From: Aedes albopictus
Taxonomy: Eukaryota > Arthropoda > Insecta > Diptera > Culicidae
Length of the DNA: 64,000 bases
Direction of reading: 5' to 3'
NCBI RefSeq assembly: GCF_035046485.1
Contig: NC_085138.1
Span: forward strand, 367,353,238 to 367,417,237
Shown here piece by piece: positions 1-10,355 of the stretch. Position numbers and translations under genes: made by a program. The notes under the pieces are model-generated. The model ran no database searches. It was given only the letters and a program-made list of their open reading frames with translations, and was not told where the DNA came from. Position 1 is the stretch's first letter. Every line of letters starts with the position of its first letter.

Positions 1-627
1 TTGTTCTGGCAATTTCTGAAACAATTTCTACAAATTCCCTGGAGGAATCTTAACAAATTCTGCAGTGATCTCTGGAAGATATCCGAGGAGATATTTTTGA
101 TTAAACCACAAGAGCAATTTCTCATACAACATGCATACAATTTTGCAGAAATCACTGATGGAATATCACAAAGAATTCTTGAAGAACCGCTGGGAATGTT
201 TTCCGAGGCAATCTCTGTAGGATTCGTAAAGAAGTTTTTATCAGGATATCTGAAAAACTTTATAAGGATATCTGAAGAAATCCGGGGAAATAATTCAGAA
301 TGAATTCCTCAAAGAACCAGTGATGAAATTATTGGAGATATCCTTAGAGGAAATGCCGAGTAAATGGAAGAATATCTGGAGGACATCCTGAATAAATCTC
401 TGTATGAATTCTTGTAGGAATTACTGCCTGAATCACTGGACGTATTAATGCAAGAGTCTCTTAAAATGTTCCCAGAGGATTTTTTGAATGAATCCGTGAA
501 GAAACTTTTGGACACGTTAGTGTTGGAATTTTCAATGAACTCCCTAGATCAATTCCTAAACAGATCTCTGGTGAACTTTCTGAAAAAAAAAATCTGAACG
601 TACTTCTGAATTTTCAGAGGAAACCAC
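1..627 (+). repeat. 12-bp GGAATTCC-type degenerate repeat block
   Basis: Degenerate tandem repeat whose unit resembles CTGGAGGAATTC, about 12 bp long. Because 12 is divisible by three, the frame is kept and false open frames with four-residue periodicity arise, such as the 100-residue frame at 1-303. The same family recurs at 1249-1850, 8871-9091, 9773-9960, 29230-30880, 31610-32215 and its copies, 43141-46830 and 55431-56960. I regard it as non-coding. Confidence 0.8.
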
Positions 628-1248
628 GGGAAGAATATTTGAAATAGCTTGAGCTTGATTGACCGCCCGTAGATGCTACTCCAGTATCGCCAGACCAGCT
701 ACACTCACACAAGGAACCAATGAGATTATCTGCCTGGACTAGCAGGTCTCTTCAGTGTGTGAGTGTTGGTGATCTTCTATTTTTAGGCGACAATGGCGAC
801 AATGCAGGTTAATGTAGGGAAGGGGAAGGAAGTGATGATTGCAATCGTTTGTATCCACATCAGACCGAATATACCTCTGCGTCTGCAAAAACTCATGCGG
901 ATGTCGGAGTGGTTGGCAAAGGGCTCACATATTGGTGCTTGGATGGCAGACGTAAGGTGGTAGATTAGTGCGATTAATACTATAGAAGCTGAAGCGATAC
1001 AGTTTTCTTAATTGCATAACTTGTAGGCGCTATCTGATAGATTGACACTGTGCTGTGAAAGTTGGAAGGAAGGGAAACGGCTTCTCAACCGTTTCTGGTT
1101 CTAGCGATGGCTATGAACATTTGAGTATACATGAGTTGTATATATAGAGAGGAGAATATAGAGATGGTGGATAGAAAGATACAAAGTAGAAGGAAAGGGA
1201 CGGGCAAGGGATTGGATTGAACCCAGGACGGGAAGAATTTTTGAAATA
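628..1248 (-). mobile_element. SINE-C copy, 5'-truncated tRNA-headed SINE with 19-bp target duplication
   Basis: The body (about 647-1229) matches the plus-strand copy at 36384-37036 along nearly its whole length, in inverted orientation. At its high-coordinate end it keeps a B-box-like GGGTTCAATCC but lacks the A-box half, so the tRNA-like head is truncated. The flanks 628-646 and 1230-1248 are the same 19 bases except for one A/T difference, beginning GGGAAGAAT and ending TTGAAATA. I read this as a target-site duplication in the 12-bp repeat. Retrotransposition by LINE machinery is inferred from the family type. Confidence 0.8.
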
Positions 1249-1850
1249 ATGTAAAAAGAAAACCCCGTAGAATATTCTGGAGGAATCCCCGGAGAAAATT
1301 CCGAGGATTCATTTAAAGGAATATCTAGAAGAGTATCAGAAGTAATTCTTGGTGGAGTTTCAGAAGAAGCCCATAGACATTTGCCTATTTTTTTTGAGAA
1401 ATTGTGGACATTCATGGCGAAATAACTGAAATTCTGAAGAAATTCATGAATTTATTGTGGAAGAAAGTCATAGAAGATTTCCTTTAACTTGAAAAACTTG
1501 GACAAATTTATAAACTAGGCTTATAAGGAAGTTTTGAAGGAATTTCTGAGGAAATCTTTGTAAGAACTACTGAAGCAGTCTGCTGAAGATTTTCTGAACA
1601 AATCATTGGAAAATTCTTTAATTTTCTCAAAGAATCGCCGAAAGGATTTCTGAAGGAATGATTCCCTGAATCATTCCACGTATACCGTTTTCTGAAAAAG
1701 TCTCTTCCATATATTTTTAAGGAAACCCATAGAAGCTTTAATGGGGGAATTTTTAAAGAAATTTCAGGAGGATCCTCTAGCAAAAATTTGAAAGGAAATT
1801 CTAGAAGAGATTCTGAAGCAATCCATGGAATATGTTCTAAGGAACTGAAG
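1249..1850 (+). repeat. 12-bp GGAATTCC-type repeat block
   Basis: Continuation of the block interrupted by SINE-C. Units such as CTGGAGGAATCC and GAAGAAATTCTG recur with many substitutions. The minus-strand frames here are products of the repeat. Confidence 0.75.
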
Positions 1851-2095
1851 GTTTGAATGTTCGACCGTTTGGATGCACTGAATGTTGGCTATGCAGTCAA
1901 CGAACTCATTGGAACGACAACGGTTTCAATTAGTCCCTACGTTTCGGCAATTTTTATTGCTATCCTCAGGGGAAAAATCATTTGATTCGTTCTGTGTCTG
2001 TAAGCTTTACTAAGGGGAATGTTTGTTAGGGATTCACTAATTTTGTTGGCACTGTACTGAAGTATTCAATTAGGCAGTATTTTAGATTAAATTGT

Positions 2096-2640
2096 TGGTG
2101 TGGTTTGGAAGAATTTCTGACTGCCACACATGCATCAAGAGAGAAACCACGTGCGAGCATCCATGCGCACAATTCCTTTTTTTTCAATCAGATAGGATGT
2201 GCTCATAAGTGTCACAAGTACTCGGAGCTGCGTCAAAAACAAGCGTTTGCTGGTGCTGCTTCTCACTCTACGTCTGTTTGGCTGACCAAATCAGAATTGG
2301 AATCTCTCTAGGAATCACTTCTTTTCAGATCCGGTCTGCCAAAAATACATAGAAGCAGCCATCGAATCGACAAAAAACTACGGAGGCCATTGATGCTTCG
2401 GAAAAACCTGTGAAAAGTGTACCCATGCAAAAGTGCCGAGAAGCAGTACTTTTCAGCACTCTTATACTAGTGAAGAAAAGTAGGCCGTTTCAGTACAATT
2501 TGTTCAGGGTTGTTGCAATTTACTTTAATTTTCTCATACATACAACCAATTCAGTAGAATGTAAAGATACTCCTCAGAAATCTGAAATGGTGTGATTTGA
2601 AGAGATCGTTTTAGCTTTGTTTTTGTTCTGTCATACATAT
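2096..2640 (+). mobile_element. Fragment related to the interior of the 974-bp long-TIR element
   Basis: This segment aligns by eye with the reverse complement of about 23400-23920. Shared blocks include ACCACGTGCGAGCATC, a TCAATCAGATAGG-like block, AAAAGTGCCGARAAG and GAAAAGTAGGCC. It is an internal piece of the same family without the terminal repeats. Short frames here (2105-2311, 2410-2595) are not recognisable proteins. The preceding 1851-2095 has no assignment. Confidence 0.6.
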
Positions 2641-2659
2641 TTATCGCTTGCATTGATTT

Positions 2660-3790
2660 AGTTCACTTTCGTAATTCCGGCGAAGGATCCAACACTTCTG
2701 GCAGTCTCTAATGTGGTCTGAGCCTATTTTCTTGCTAACCGTGCATCAGATTATCGAAAAAGCCGCGGTTTGGTGTGTCGCGTGGGTTTGGTTCACTTGT
2801 AATTTTGGGCAATTGTGGCGGGACACCCGGAACTGGTTCCAGAATACTGCAGATTGTTCCAAATATGATCTGAGACTATTTGCTTATTGCTGTTTATTTT
2901 CGTTCATCGGATTATCGTAAATTCTGAGATTTGCTGTATCTTATGTATGGGTTTAGTCTTGGGTTTTGTTCACTTTTATAATTGACCATTTCCGGCGGGA
3001 TACCCAAAATCGGTTCCCGAGCATTACCGGCTCAAAAATGGCCTGAACATATTTTCTTGCTAACCGTTCATGCATGGGTTTTGTCAATATTTTATGTATG
3101 ACCTCTTTCACCCGCAACTTATACCGGAACACTACACGCAAAAAAAATCCGTTCCGATATACGTGAACTCCACGTCACGGCAACGGGAACAAACGGGAAC
3201 TATGCATAGCAACGATAACAACAATAAGAAATGTACACCGTGAACTAGATTTTACGTTTTCTAGAACGCCCATATTGACAGCTGGAACTAGTTCTAGTTC
3301 ACGGTGTATGTTTGCTTGTTCTCATGTTTGCGTTTGTTTGTTCACGTTTATCAGAACGGTTTTCTGAGCGTGTACTGGCAATTTCTAATGTGATCTGAAC
3401 CTATTTTCTTGCTAATTGTGTATCAGAGGTTATCAAAAAAGCCACGATGTGCTGTGTCGCATGCATGGGGTTGGTTCATTTTTATATTTGGCTACCTCTG
3501 GCGGGACACCCGGAACCGGTTCCGGAACACAACCGCTTCAGATATAGTCTGAGACTTTGGTCCTGCTTACCGTTGATCAAGTTATCGAAAATGCCGTAGT
3601 TTGATGCATCACATGCATGGGTTTTGTAGCATTTTCATATTTGGTCCCACTCTGGAACGTGAATGGCAATAACTCCGGAACGGCTGGACCGATCCAAACC
3701 ATTTTCAATAGCAAACAATAATGGGACCAGATTTCCCGTCGGTCATAAAAAACGGTTAAGGTTTGCTACCAACGAGAAAGGCAAAAGAAG
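2660..3790 (+). repeat. ~150-bp satellite-like array, copy 1
   Basis: Diverged tandem units each contain GGCGGGACACCCGGAACC, a TCTTGCTAACCGT block and a CGCATGCATGGGTTTGGTTC block. The array ends in a unique tail (CCATAACTCCGGAACGG, then GAGAAAGGCAAAAG) that also ends the larger array at 17860-19965. The shared tail suggests a transposable unit with internal tandem repeats and not a simple satellite. It is interrupted by a MITE at 3135-3372. Confidence 0.75.
3135..3372. mobile_element. 238-bp hairpin MITE with TA duplication
   Basis: The outer inverted repeat reads CACGCAAAAAAAATCCGTTC on the left and CACGCTCAGAAAACCGTTC inward from the right, and continues through ACGTGAAC. A second inner pair (TACACCGTGAACTAGA) lies at about 3234-3308. 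The element is flanked by TA on both sides (3133-3134, 3373-3374), and removing it restores the satellite unit seen near 2688. TA duplication fits a Tc1/mariner-type non-autonomous element; that superfamily assignment is inference. Confidence 0.75.
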
Positions 3791-5442
3791 AAATCCCATT
3801 CCTGACAAACTCGCAAAATGTGAATTCTTCCTTCGGAGGTAAAACGTGGGTCCTGAGATGAACTAGCCTAGGGCTAAAAATCTCATAAACACTTTTGGCG
3901 ACCCATGAGCAAGAAAAGCTCACGACTGAATCTCTTCTGAACCAACACTTTCCTACAGTATCATTTGCAGCTGCTCTGTATCTAAACGATCAGATCGAAT
4001 AAAAAGCCCAAAATCACGGATGGAAATCAGCTGCTCTTTGGTCGATTACCTAATCGCTGCACACACCGGGACCTGTGACCTGTTCCGATCGGAGCAAAAA
4101 GGTAGCCGATGTTGGTAGCCATTCGGAAATCCACTCTTGATCGGCGGTGATCGCTTTCCTCTTCGCTTTCATATTCATACGCAAGTCAAGTCAAGTCGCA
4201 AGCACACCGCTCTCCGCTGCTGATGATTATGATGACGATAATGGTACCTTTTGGCAGGTGTATTCATAAATCGTTCCGTTTTCTTACGAACCTACCTGTC
4301 GTTTAGATTGCAGTCCTCGCCGTCCTTGCCTCCTCCGTCTCACTACCTACTAATAACCGATCGCCGGTTTTCGAAAAAAAAAAAATGGATGCGATGATCA
4401 AAATCGGCCGAAAATCTCTGATCGTCAATCGATCGAAAATATCGTACTGCTCTCGATCAAAATCGCTTACAAGTGAAATGATGCCCATTGTCATTAAATC
4501 TAATGCCCAGCACTCTTGTAATAACAATCAATTTCTGCTTCCGAAATTGATCACTGGAGGACCCGCAAACCCATCACGGTAAGTCAAAGAACCTATATCG
4601 CAAAACCGCGTGCTACATGTTCTGAAAAGCAATTCACACACATAAAATAAGTTCAAAATTTTCAATTATCCTCGAAGCTGACACTCGAGAAGACTGTCCT
4701 GTTGTACTTAGACGGAGCATTGCATAAAGAAAAGCTGCGCAACCCAGAGGCACCTTTTCTGTAATCATCTCCCTCAGGGATATAAAAGGTAATTTGACAA
4801 ACACTTTGATCGGATCGATAAGATCGGCGATTCTTTGGTTTGCAGCCGAGCTGAGTGCAGTTAAATGTAACAACCGTTCACGGATGGGGACAGCAATGTA
4901 GGGTAAACAAAGCAAAAGCACCCATCAGGATGAGGAGGACATTCGAAGCCACGCCAGTTACACAAGTAGCAAGTAGGTATACGTACAGACATGTGCAAAA
5001 GTTTACGAATTTCGAAACGGGACTCTGCCTCATTGTTGCTCTGCTCTGTTACGAGCTGTCGTCTGTGCTATGGAAGAACGCCATATCAATGCAAATGAAC
5101 GATTTGTGGTGAAGGTTTACCTCAGTGCATTGTGCTATGGCTAACGGAATAATGAGGCACAATTTGTTATTACATACTTTCAACAGGTGAAACTGCCATA
5201 CGTATGTTTTGCTTTGACCCTTTTGTCTGAATAATGATGTAATATTTGGTATCGAGTTGTGGTTCTGATTGTAATCAAGCACATTTTGAGATTATTCGGA
5301 ATTCTCCGTGGAGACTATGTAATACCATAAAATGTAACTTTGCCACATACCTAATATGTAAGTGTAAGTAAAATAAGATGATCAGAAGTCAGAAACCATT
5401 CCGCTTTTGAATAATTGTGGTCCAGAGAATAACACTTTCCTT
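3791..5442. other. Unassigned stretch
   Basis: No recognisable protein, RNA gene or repeat boundary. The segment at 3840-3900 (GATGAACTAGCC, GGGCTAAAAATCTC) looks like a 3' end of a non-LTR element, at low certainty. An open frame at 4385-4582 begins after an A-run and ends at CACGGTAAGTC, which resembles a splice donor at 4579; there is no other support for an exon. Other short frames overlap on both strands and are probably chance. Confidence 0.4.
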
Positions 5443-5570
5443 GCTAACCGGAAAAATCCGTATTTATCCGTTGCTAACAGTCGTTAACCGCATCTAACTG
5501 TTGCTCAGTTACCTGCGGTTAGCGACGGTTAGGAACGGATTAATGCGGATTTTCCGGTTAGAAAAGCATA
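5443..5570. mobile_element. ~128-bp hairpin MITE
   Basis: Left arm GCTAACCGGAAAAATCCG onward is the near-perfect reverse complement of the right arm ending CGGATTTTCCGGTTAG, with arms of about 50 bp meeting around the TTAACCGCA/TGCGGTTAG blocks. The flanks give no clear target duplication, so superfamily is not assigned. Confidence 0.7.
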
Positions 5571-6004
5571 TGTCATTCCCCTTGTTGTGGTCAGAGATTA
5601 CCATCGAATGGAAATCAACCCACCGGAATGAAAATAAATGTTGAGGTTTTCAAATCTGACACTCAACAACAGAATCAGAGAACCCATCTTTATCACTTAA
5701 ATGCATCGTGCGCTCTGTAAATACCGAAGCATACCCATAAGGTAGGATCCTCGTTATAGACAGGCCGATCTCCCCAAATGGCCTGCTAATGTAGAACACA
5801 AATATGTTGCACCAAACAGGATGGTCGGTCAGCCGTGTCGTTGCCGGTTAATAATAGGATAACTAACCCCAATTCAGGGTGTCAAGCGACCCGTGCCGAG
5901 GCATGAGTGATCGAGGGAGTGAAAAAGATGCTCTATGGTAAACGGAGCTTGTTGGGTACCTCGGTACCACCCACAGTACTTTATCACTTAGGTGCTGTCC
6001 ATTA
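5571..6004. other. Unassigned, probably degenerate 3' flank of the RTE-like relic
   Basis: No gene is visible. The end of the stretch (5991-6016) contains GGTGCTGTCCATTAACTACG, which resembles one arm of the GGGGCTGTCCATAAACCACG MITE family, without a partner arm. Confidence 0.35.
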
Positions 6005-7414
6005 ACTACGTAGACTCATTTTTGGCCTTCTTGCTCCACCTGATCCGCTCATCGTGCTTTTTGCGCTCCACGCCTTCTTGTACCAACCGCATGGTTAGCA
6101 AACACCAACTTTGCAGGGTTGTTATCCGGCATTCTTGCAACATTGTGGTTCATTTTGAACGTCGCTGAGGATCGTCTTTAGCACGCGTCGCTCGAAAACT
6201 TCGAGTGCTTGCAGGTCCTCCTTGAGCATCGTTCATGTCTCGTGTCCGTACAGAACCACCGGTCTTATTAGCGTCTTGTACATTTGGTACATTTGGTGCG
6301 GCGGTGAATCTTTTTTGACCGCAGTTTCTTCTGGAGCCCGTAGTAGGCACGACTCCCACTGATGATGCGTCTTCGTATTTCACGGCTCACGTTATTGTCA
6401 GCCGTTAGCAAGGAACCGAGGTAGACGAATTCTTCTACCACCTCGAAAGTATCACCATCTATCGTAATATGGCTGCCAAGGCTTGTCCTGTCTCGCTCAG
6501 TCCTACCTATCAGCATGTACTTTGTCTTGGCCGCATTCACCACCAGCCCGACCTTTGCTGCTTCACGTTTCAGGCGAGTGTACAGTTCTACCACCTTTCC
6601 AAATGTTCTGGCAATAATATGCATATCATCCGCAAAACAGACAAATTGGCCGGATTTCGTGAAGATCGTACCCCGGCTCGTCGCATAACACCTTCCAGGG
6701 TGGTGTTGAATAGTAGGCAGGGAAGCCCATCACCTTGTCGTAGTCCCCGTCGAGATTCGAATGAACTGGATAGTTCACCCGAAATCCTTACGTTGTTCCG
6801 CACACCGTCCATCGTTGCTCTTATTGGTCTGGTAAGCTTCCCGGGAAAGCTGTTCTCGTCCATGATTTTCCATAGCTCTGTGCGGTCGATACTGTCGTGT
6901 GCCGCCTTGAAGTCGATGGACAGGTGGTGCGTTGGGACCAGGTATTCACGGCATTTCTGTAGGATTTGCCGTATGGTGAAGATCTGGTCCGTTGTTGACC
7001 GGCCGTCGATGAAACCGGCTTGGTAACTTCCCACGAACTTATTTACTTTTGGTGAAAGACGACAGAAGATGATCTGGGATAGCACTTTGGAGGCGGCATT
7101 CAAAATGGTGATCGCTCGGAAGTTCTCACTCATTAACTTGTCGCCTTTCTTGTGGATGGGACAGATTATCCCTTCTTTTAAAGAAGAAGTTCTTTACATT
7201 CCGTCGGTAGCTGTTCGGTTATCCAAATCTTGGCTACTAACAGTTGCAGACAGGTGGCCAACTTTTCCGGGCATGGCATCCTTAACTTCACTCAACGTGG
7301 GAGTTGGTTTGTTCCCGTCCTCTGCTGCACCAACATAGTCGAGAAAGTCAGGGACGTCAAACCAAGAAGGCGTAAAAAGAAGGTGCCGCTTGTCATCAAG
7401 ACCGAATAATCTTA
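6005..7414 (-). pseudogene. RTE-like non-LTR retrotransposon relic: RT domain and C-terminus
   Basis: Read on the minus strand from about 7410 to 6005. The order is a pre-RT linker (PTLSEVKDAM), the RT start (ENFRAITILNAASK at about 7128), GRSTTDQIFTIRQIL at about 6980, the THHLSIDFKAAHD block, RRGLRQGDG at about 6755, then VYLGSLLTADNN and a C-terminal HVARMPDNNPAKLVF-type block near 6130. It encoded a reverse transcriptase for target-primed retrotransposition. It is dead: several frameshifts, a break at the expected ADD catalytic block between about 6640 and 6590, and a TGA where the family has Trp in the YGHETW motif near 6240. The clade is called RTE-like from overall similarity; a related insect clade cannot be excluded without a search. 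Confidence 0.8.
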
Positions 7415-7554
7415 GGTACCGGCCAGAGTGGACGCGCAACGCGACGCGGCGCGGAAATTTGCACGCAAAGGAATAACAATCAATAATAAGGAGCTGTCAA
7501 ATCGTATGGGAAATCCGCGTCGCGTCGCGTGACGCGTCCACTCTGGCCGTACCC
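7415..7554. mobile_element. 140-bp hairpin MITE with TTA duplication
   Basis: The arms GGTACCGGCCAGAGTGGAC and, inverted, GGGTACGGCCAGAGTGGAC continue through CGCG-rich sequence for about 40 bp. TTA stands on both sides (7412-7414 and 7555-7557). A three-base TTA duplication with TIRs fits PIF/Harbinger-type MITEs (inference). It sits between the RTE-like relic and the R1 relic. The CpG-rich arms (CGCGACGCG) are unlike the surrounding DNA. Confidence 0.75.
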
Positions 7555-7557
7555 TTA

Positions 7558-8060
7558 GTACTCGGACGTCTTGAAGGCGATGCGCAGCGACGCCAAGCTC
7601 GTGGTAGCCGACGTAAGCAGTATCAGACGTACTCGTACGAGTGAAGTGATCCTAGAGCTCAGCGCGACAAGGGACGCAAAGACGCCATTTATAAAAGTCA
7701 GGCGGAAAATGTCCTTAGTGAAGGGGTCGAGGTGGGGGCTCTAACAGCAAAGTCGACTCTGAAGGTAAAGAACCTAGACGAGGTCACCGAAGCGGACGTG
7801 CAGGTGGGCACCACAGTTGTTCGGCTACGGAAAAGGCCGGTAGGGAAACAGGTAGCCTTGGTACAGCTACCTGCGGCGGACGAAAATAGATCCGTTAAAC
7901 TAAGAAGCTTAAGGAGGGCTGGTCAGTATGCGTACTGACCTTGCACGAGCCACTGGAGGCTTGCTTCAGGTGTCTAGAACCAGCAAACAAGTCATGGGAC
8001 TGTAAAGGCCCTGGAAAGAGCAAACTGTACAGAAAAAGTAGCTGAAACTAACCCATTTGT
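7558..8060 (+). pseudogene. R1-clade retrotransposon ORF1 (gag-like) relic
   Basis: Two frames together give a gag-like C-terminal half. First comes YSDVLKAMRSDAKLVV from about 7558. A frame change near 7730 leads to an open frame with LRKRPVGKQVALVQLP and a SVKLRSLRRAGQ block. A further change leads to a zinc-knuckle remnant at about 7949-8030 with Cys-Phe-Arg-Cys and a later Trp-Asp-Cys. The CCHC pattern is incomplete, since the expected His is missing. ORF1 of such elements binds RNA in the retrotransposition particle. It is upstream of, and in the same orientation as, the endonuclease relic. Confidence 0.7.
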
Positions 8061-8870
8061 GATGCAGCTCAGCAATTGCTTTGTCAAATAGTTTCTGAAT
8101 AGGGGAGAGATATCACTATCATAGCGGACCCATACCGAATACCCCCCAATTGGGAAAAATGGTGACGATATGGACGACGGGTAAATTCGTCGTCCAGGAG
8201 TTGGTGTCTACTAACATACGAGGACTTCGTGGTCGCCCAAGTTAACCGTCCTGACAAGACGAAAGTTGGTGGTAATAGCTGGTGACATCAATGTCTGGGG
8301 CCGAGGAGAAGCCGTTTTACGAACCAGTGGGGTCTGTGGGGTGACCTATAAGGCATAGGCATAATGAGTAATCATCTATGATTGTGTAATTTCCAGTGCG
8401 TTGTCTTCCAGCGAAGTGCCAAATGGAATAACAAGAGGCTCATCCTTACATCACATCGTCAGAGCTACAACCACCATTTCGGCCTCTTTCTCCAGGCAGC
8501 AGCAGACCGAGTAGTACGTCGGTAAAGGCCCCAGTCCCACTGTTGGGTGATTTTTCCACTAGAGGCACTGGCCATGCTAGATGTCGACCTGGCTAATGTC
8601 GGTACCAAAATAACCTTTAGTTGAAAAGGAGCGAAGTTGATTATCGACGTTACTTTTTGTAGTACTGACCTTACTAGTAGTTCGAGCTGGAAGGTACTCG
8701 ATGGCTACACTTGCAGCGATCGGCTGGCGGTTTACTACAGTATCGACTACAATAACAACCCACATTTGGCACAAATTTCCCAAATGGAGGAGAACGTGCC
8801 TCTGGAGCCGACATACTGATACAATTACAACAGACAGCGGGTAGAGGAAGAGGTGGCTAGGCCAAGGCCA
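8061..8870 (+). pseudogene. R1-clade retrotransposon ORF2 endonuclease (APE-type) relic
   Basis: Fragments in shifting frames match the AP-endonuclease-like domain of R1-clade ORF2: ADPYRIPPNWEKW near 8125, VIAGDINVWG near 8275, LLEALAMLDVDLANVG near 8560, IIDVTFCSTDL near 8640 and DGYTCSDRLAVYY near 8700. The family's terminal catalytic Ser-Asp-His is Ser-Asp-Arg here. With an internal stop (TTTAGTTGA near 8622) and frameshifts, the enzyme cannot be active. The RT part that should follow is absent; a 12-bp repeat block begins instead. Confidence 0.75.
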
Positions 8871-9091
8871 AGAAATTATGCATATTTTTTTTCAAGAAAT
8901 CTTACAGTATTTTTAACTGTAAGAACTTTCAAAAAACTTTACTAAAGGTTTTTTCAAAAGTTTGTCCAAATAGTTCCCATTAGAAGATCTGTAAAAAAAG
9001 TAATTATTAGACGAACCATTGACATGGAGGAATTCCCGAAGGAATCTCTATATGTTTTTTGTTTGGATCTCTGAAAAAAAAAAATCTGCTT
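8871..9091 (+). repeat. 12-bp repeat block fragment
   Basis: AT-rich degenerate units (AAGAAATCTTAC, GGAATTCCCGAAGGAATC) of the GGAATTCC-type family. It is the target into which SINE-B inserted. Confidence 0.5.
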
Positions 9092-9772
9092 AAATCACTG
9101 AATGGCCGGGGCCCTTGGCGTAGTGGCTGCACGTTTGCATCATAAGCAGATGGTCATGGGTTCGATCCCAGTCCCGGCACTTTCGTCAGTTACTCTTTCC
9201 TCCTGAGAGCAGCTGACACTGACCCTCTTCTGAGCCCATGGCTCAAATGAACCCGGATACTTGGACATCGGCGAATGGCAACCCATAATGGACCCCCAAT
9301 CGAACTGGAAACAGGAACAACCAACAGCCGCACATCAACATCCTAGGGTAGAAAGTGAAACGCAACGCGCAACGGCCACCACTTCGATGTAGTACAATTA
9401 GAAATAGAATACATTAAGGTGCTGTACAAAGTGTATGTACAGCTTCCAATTAGAATCGCTCACGCAGTGCCCTAGTGAACAATACGGCACCAACATTTCA
9501 AAAGGGCGCAACTGCATTTGGAAGTAATACCTTCTTTCAAAGCTGTAGGTCGTACTGCCTCCCTTACACTCAAACCACCGTGGTTGTCGAAAAGAGGAGA
9601 GTTTTTCCAATCTGGTACTTGTTGTGAAAAACATGGAAATCATAACACATGATCCACAGCTTTAAAAGAAGGTGATGATTCCAAAAGCAGTTACGCCCTT
9701 TTGAAATGTTGGTGTCGAATAGAGCTGTAAATTAGGTTATGTGATTGAAGAATAAAAAAAATCACTGAATGG
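9092..9772 (+). mobile_element. SINE-B copy 1 with 14-bp target duplication and nested MITE
   Basis: The head from 9106 has an A-box-like GGCGTAGTGGCTGC and a B-box-like GGGTTCGATCCC, typical of a tRNA-derived RNA polymerase III promoter. The body is shared with copies at 16712-17456 and 26331-26770 (GACCCTCTTCTGAGC, CATAATGGACCCCCAATCG, GCTGTACAAAGTG, CAGTGCCCTAGTG). The tail is GAAGAATAAAAAAA. Exact duplications AAATCACTGAATGG flank it at 9092-9105 and 9759-9772. A 233-bp MITE interrupts it at 9485-9717. It may correspond to a published Aedes SINE such as Feilai; I cannot confirm the name. Confidence 0.9.
9485..9717. mobile_element. 233-bp MITE nested in SINE-B
   Basis: Inverted ends CGGCACCAACATTTCAAAAG and CTTTTGAAATGTTGGTGTCG extend inward to about 37 bp (to the ACTGC and TTTGGA blocks). 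AATA is found at 9481-9484 and 9718-9721. Joining the flanks restores the SINE-B sequence seen in the second copy, which shows that the MITE arrived after the SINE. Confidence 0.85.
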
Positions 9773-9960
9773 AATTACGTAAAAATTCCTGCAGGAATAT
9801 GATACCTATATTATGAAAACCCGGGATGCTTTACAGCAAGAATTTCTAATGGAATTCATGGAGTAATTCTTGCAAGAATTCCTGAATCTGTTTGTGAAGA
9901 AATGTCTGTAGAAATTTGTGGATAATTACTGGAAGAATTCCTGAATGAAGAATTTTTGAA
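9773..9960 (+). repeat. 12-bp GGAATTCC-type repeat block
   Basis: Continuation of the block split by SINE-B, with units such as GGAATTCATGGAGTAATTC and AAGAATTCCTGAATG. Confidence 0.65.
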
Positions 9961-9964
9961 GGCA

Positions 9965-10140
9965 TGAGAGTCCACTAATCCTACTCGATGGACTACTCCA
10001 CAAATCTTCCGGAATCCCTCGATACCCAGCCGCATATCGTCCACACTGTAGAATCCTCTTATCACCCTAGTTGATCCTCTTCCAGGCGCTGCGAAAACAA
10101 CACTGTTTATCAAGTCACAGTAATCGTCGAGCAATCGCGC
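9965..10140 (-). pseudogene. Unrecognised coding-like fragment
   Basis: The minus-strand frame from about 10134 to 9960 reads as well-mixed protein: it starts MLDDYCDLINSVVFA and contains RGFYSVDDMRLGIEGF and KICGVVHRVGLVDS. It then runs into 12-bp repeat sequence that forms its C-terminus. I recognise no family. The composition is less biased than neighbouring chance frames, so this may be a piece of a transposon protein or host exon, but it could still be chance. Confidence 0.3.
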
Positions 10141-10201
10141 TGTTGTATTTTGTACAACACGATGAAACAGACGTAAAAATTTGAAGTTTTTTTAGGCATT
10201 A

Positions 10202-10355
10202 GGGGGAATCCATTTAGTACGTCACGCAAAATTTGGGAATTTTAGCCCCCCCTCCCCCCTTCGTACGGGTTTTTCGTATACTTAATGCATTACTTGTCAC
10301 ACTCTCCTGAACCCCCTCCCCCCTATGAGCGTGACGTACTTAATGGATGCCTCCC
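10202..10355. mobile_element. ~155-bp MITE with TACGTCACGC arms
   Basis: The left arm AATCCATTTAGTACGTCACG is the inverse of the right arm CGTGACGTACTTAATGGAT, with C-rich inner tracts. The ends are GGGGG and CCTCCC. The layout resembles the GGGGCTGTCC family (13824, 28228, 41725, 59323), but the arm sequence differs. The target duplication is unclear. Confidence 0.65.

Noticed and set aside
9106..9180. tRNA gene with A and B boxes
   Set aside because: The same head recurs at 16712 and 26770 attached to the same body and A-rich tail, with insertion duplications. It is a SINE head; acceptor stem and mature tRNA ends are not supported.
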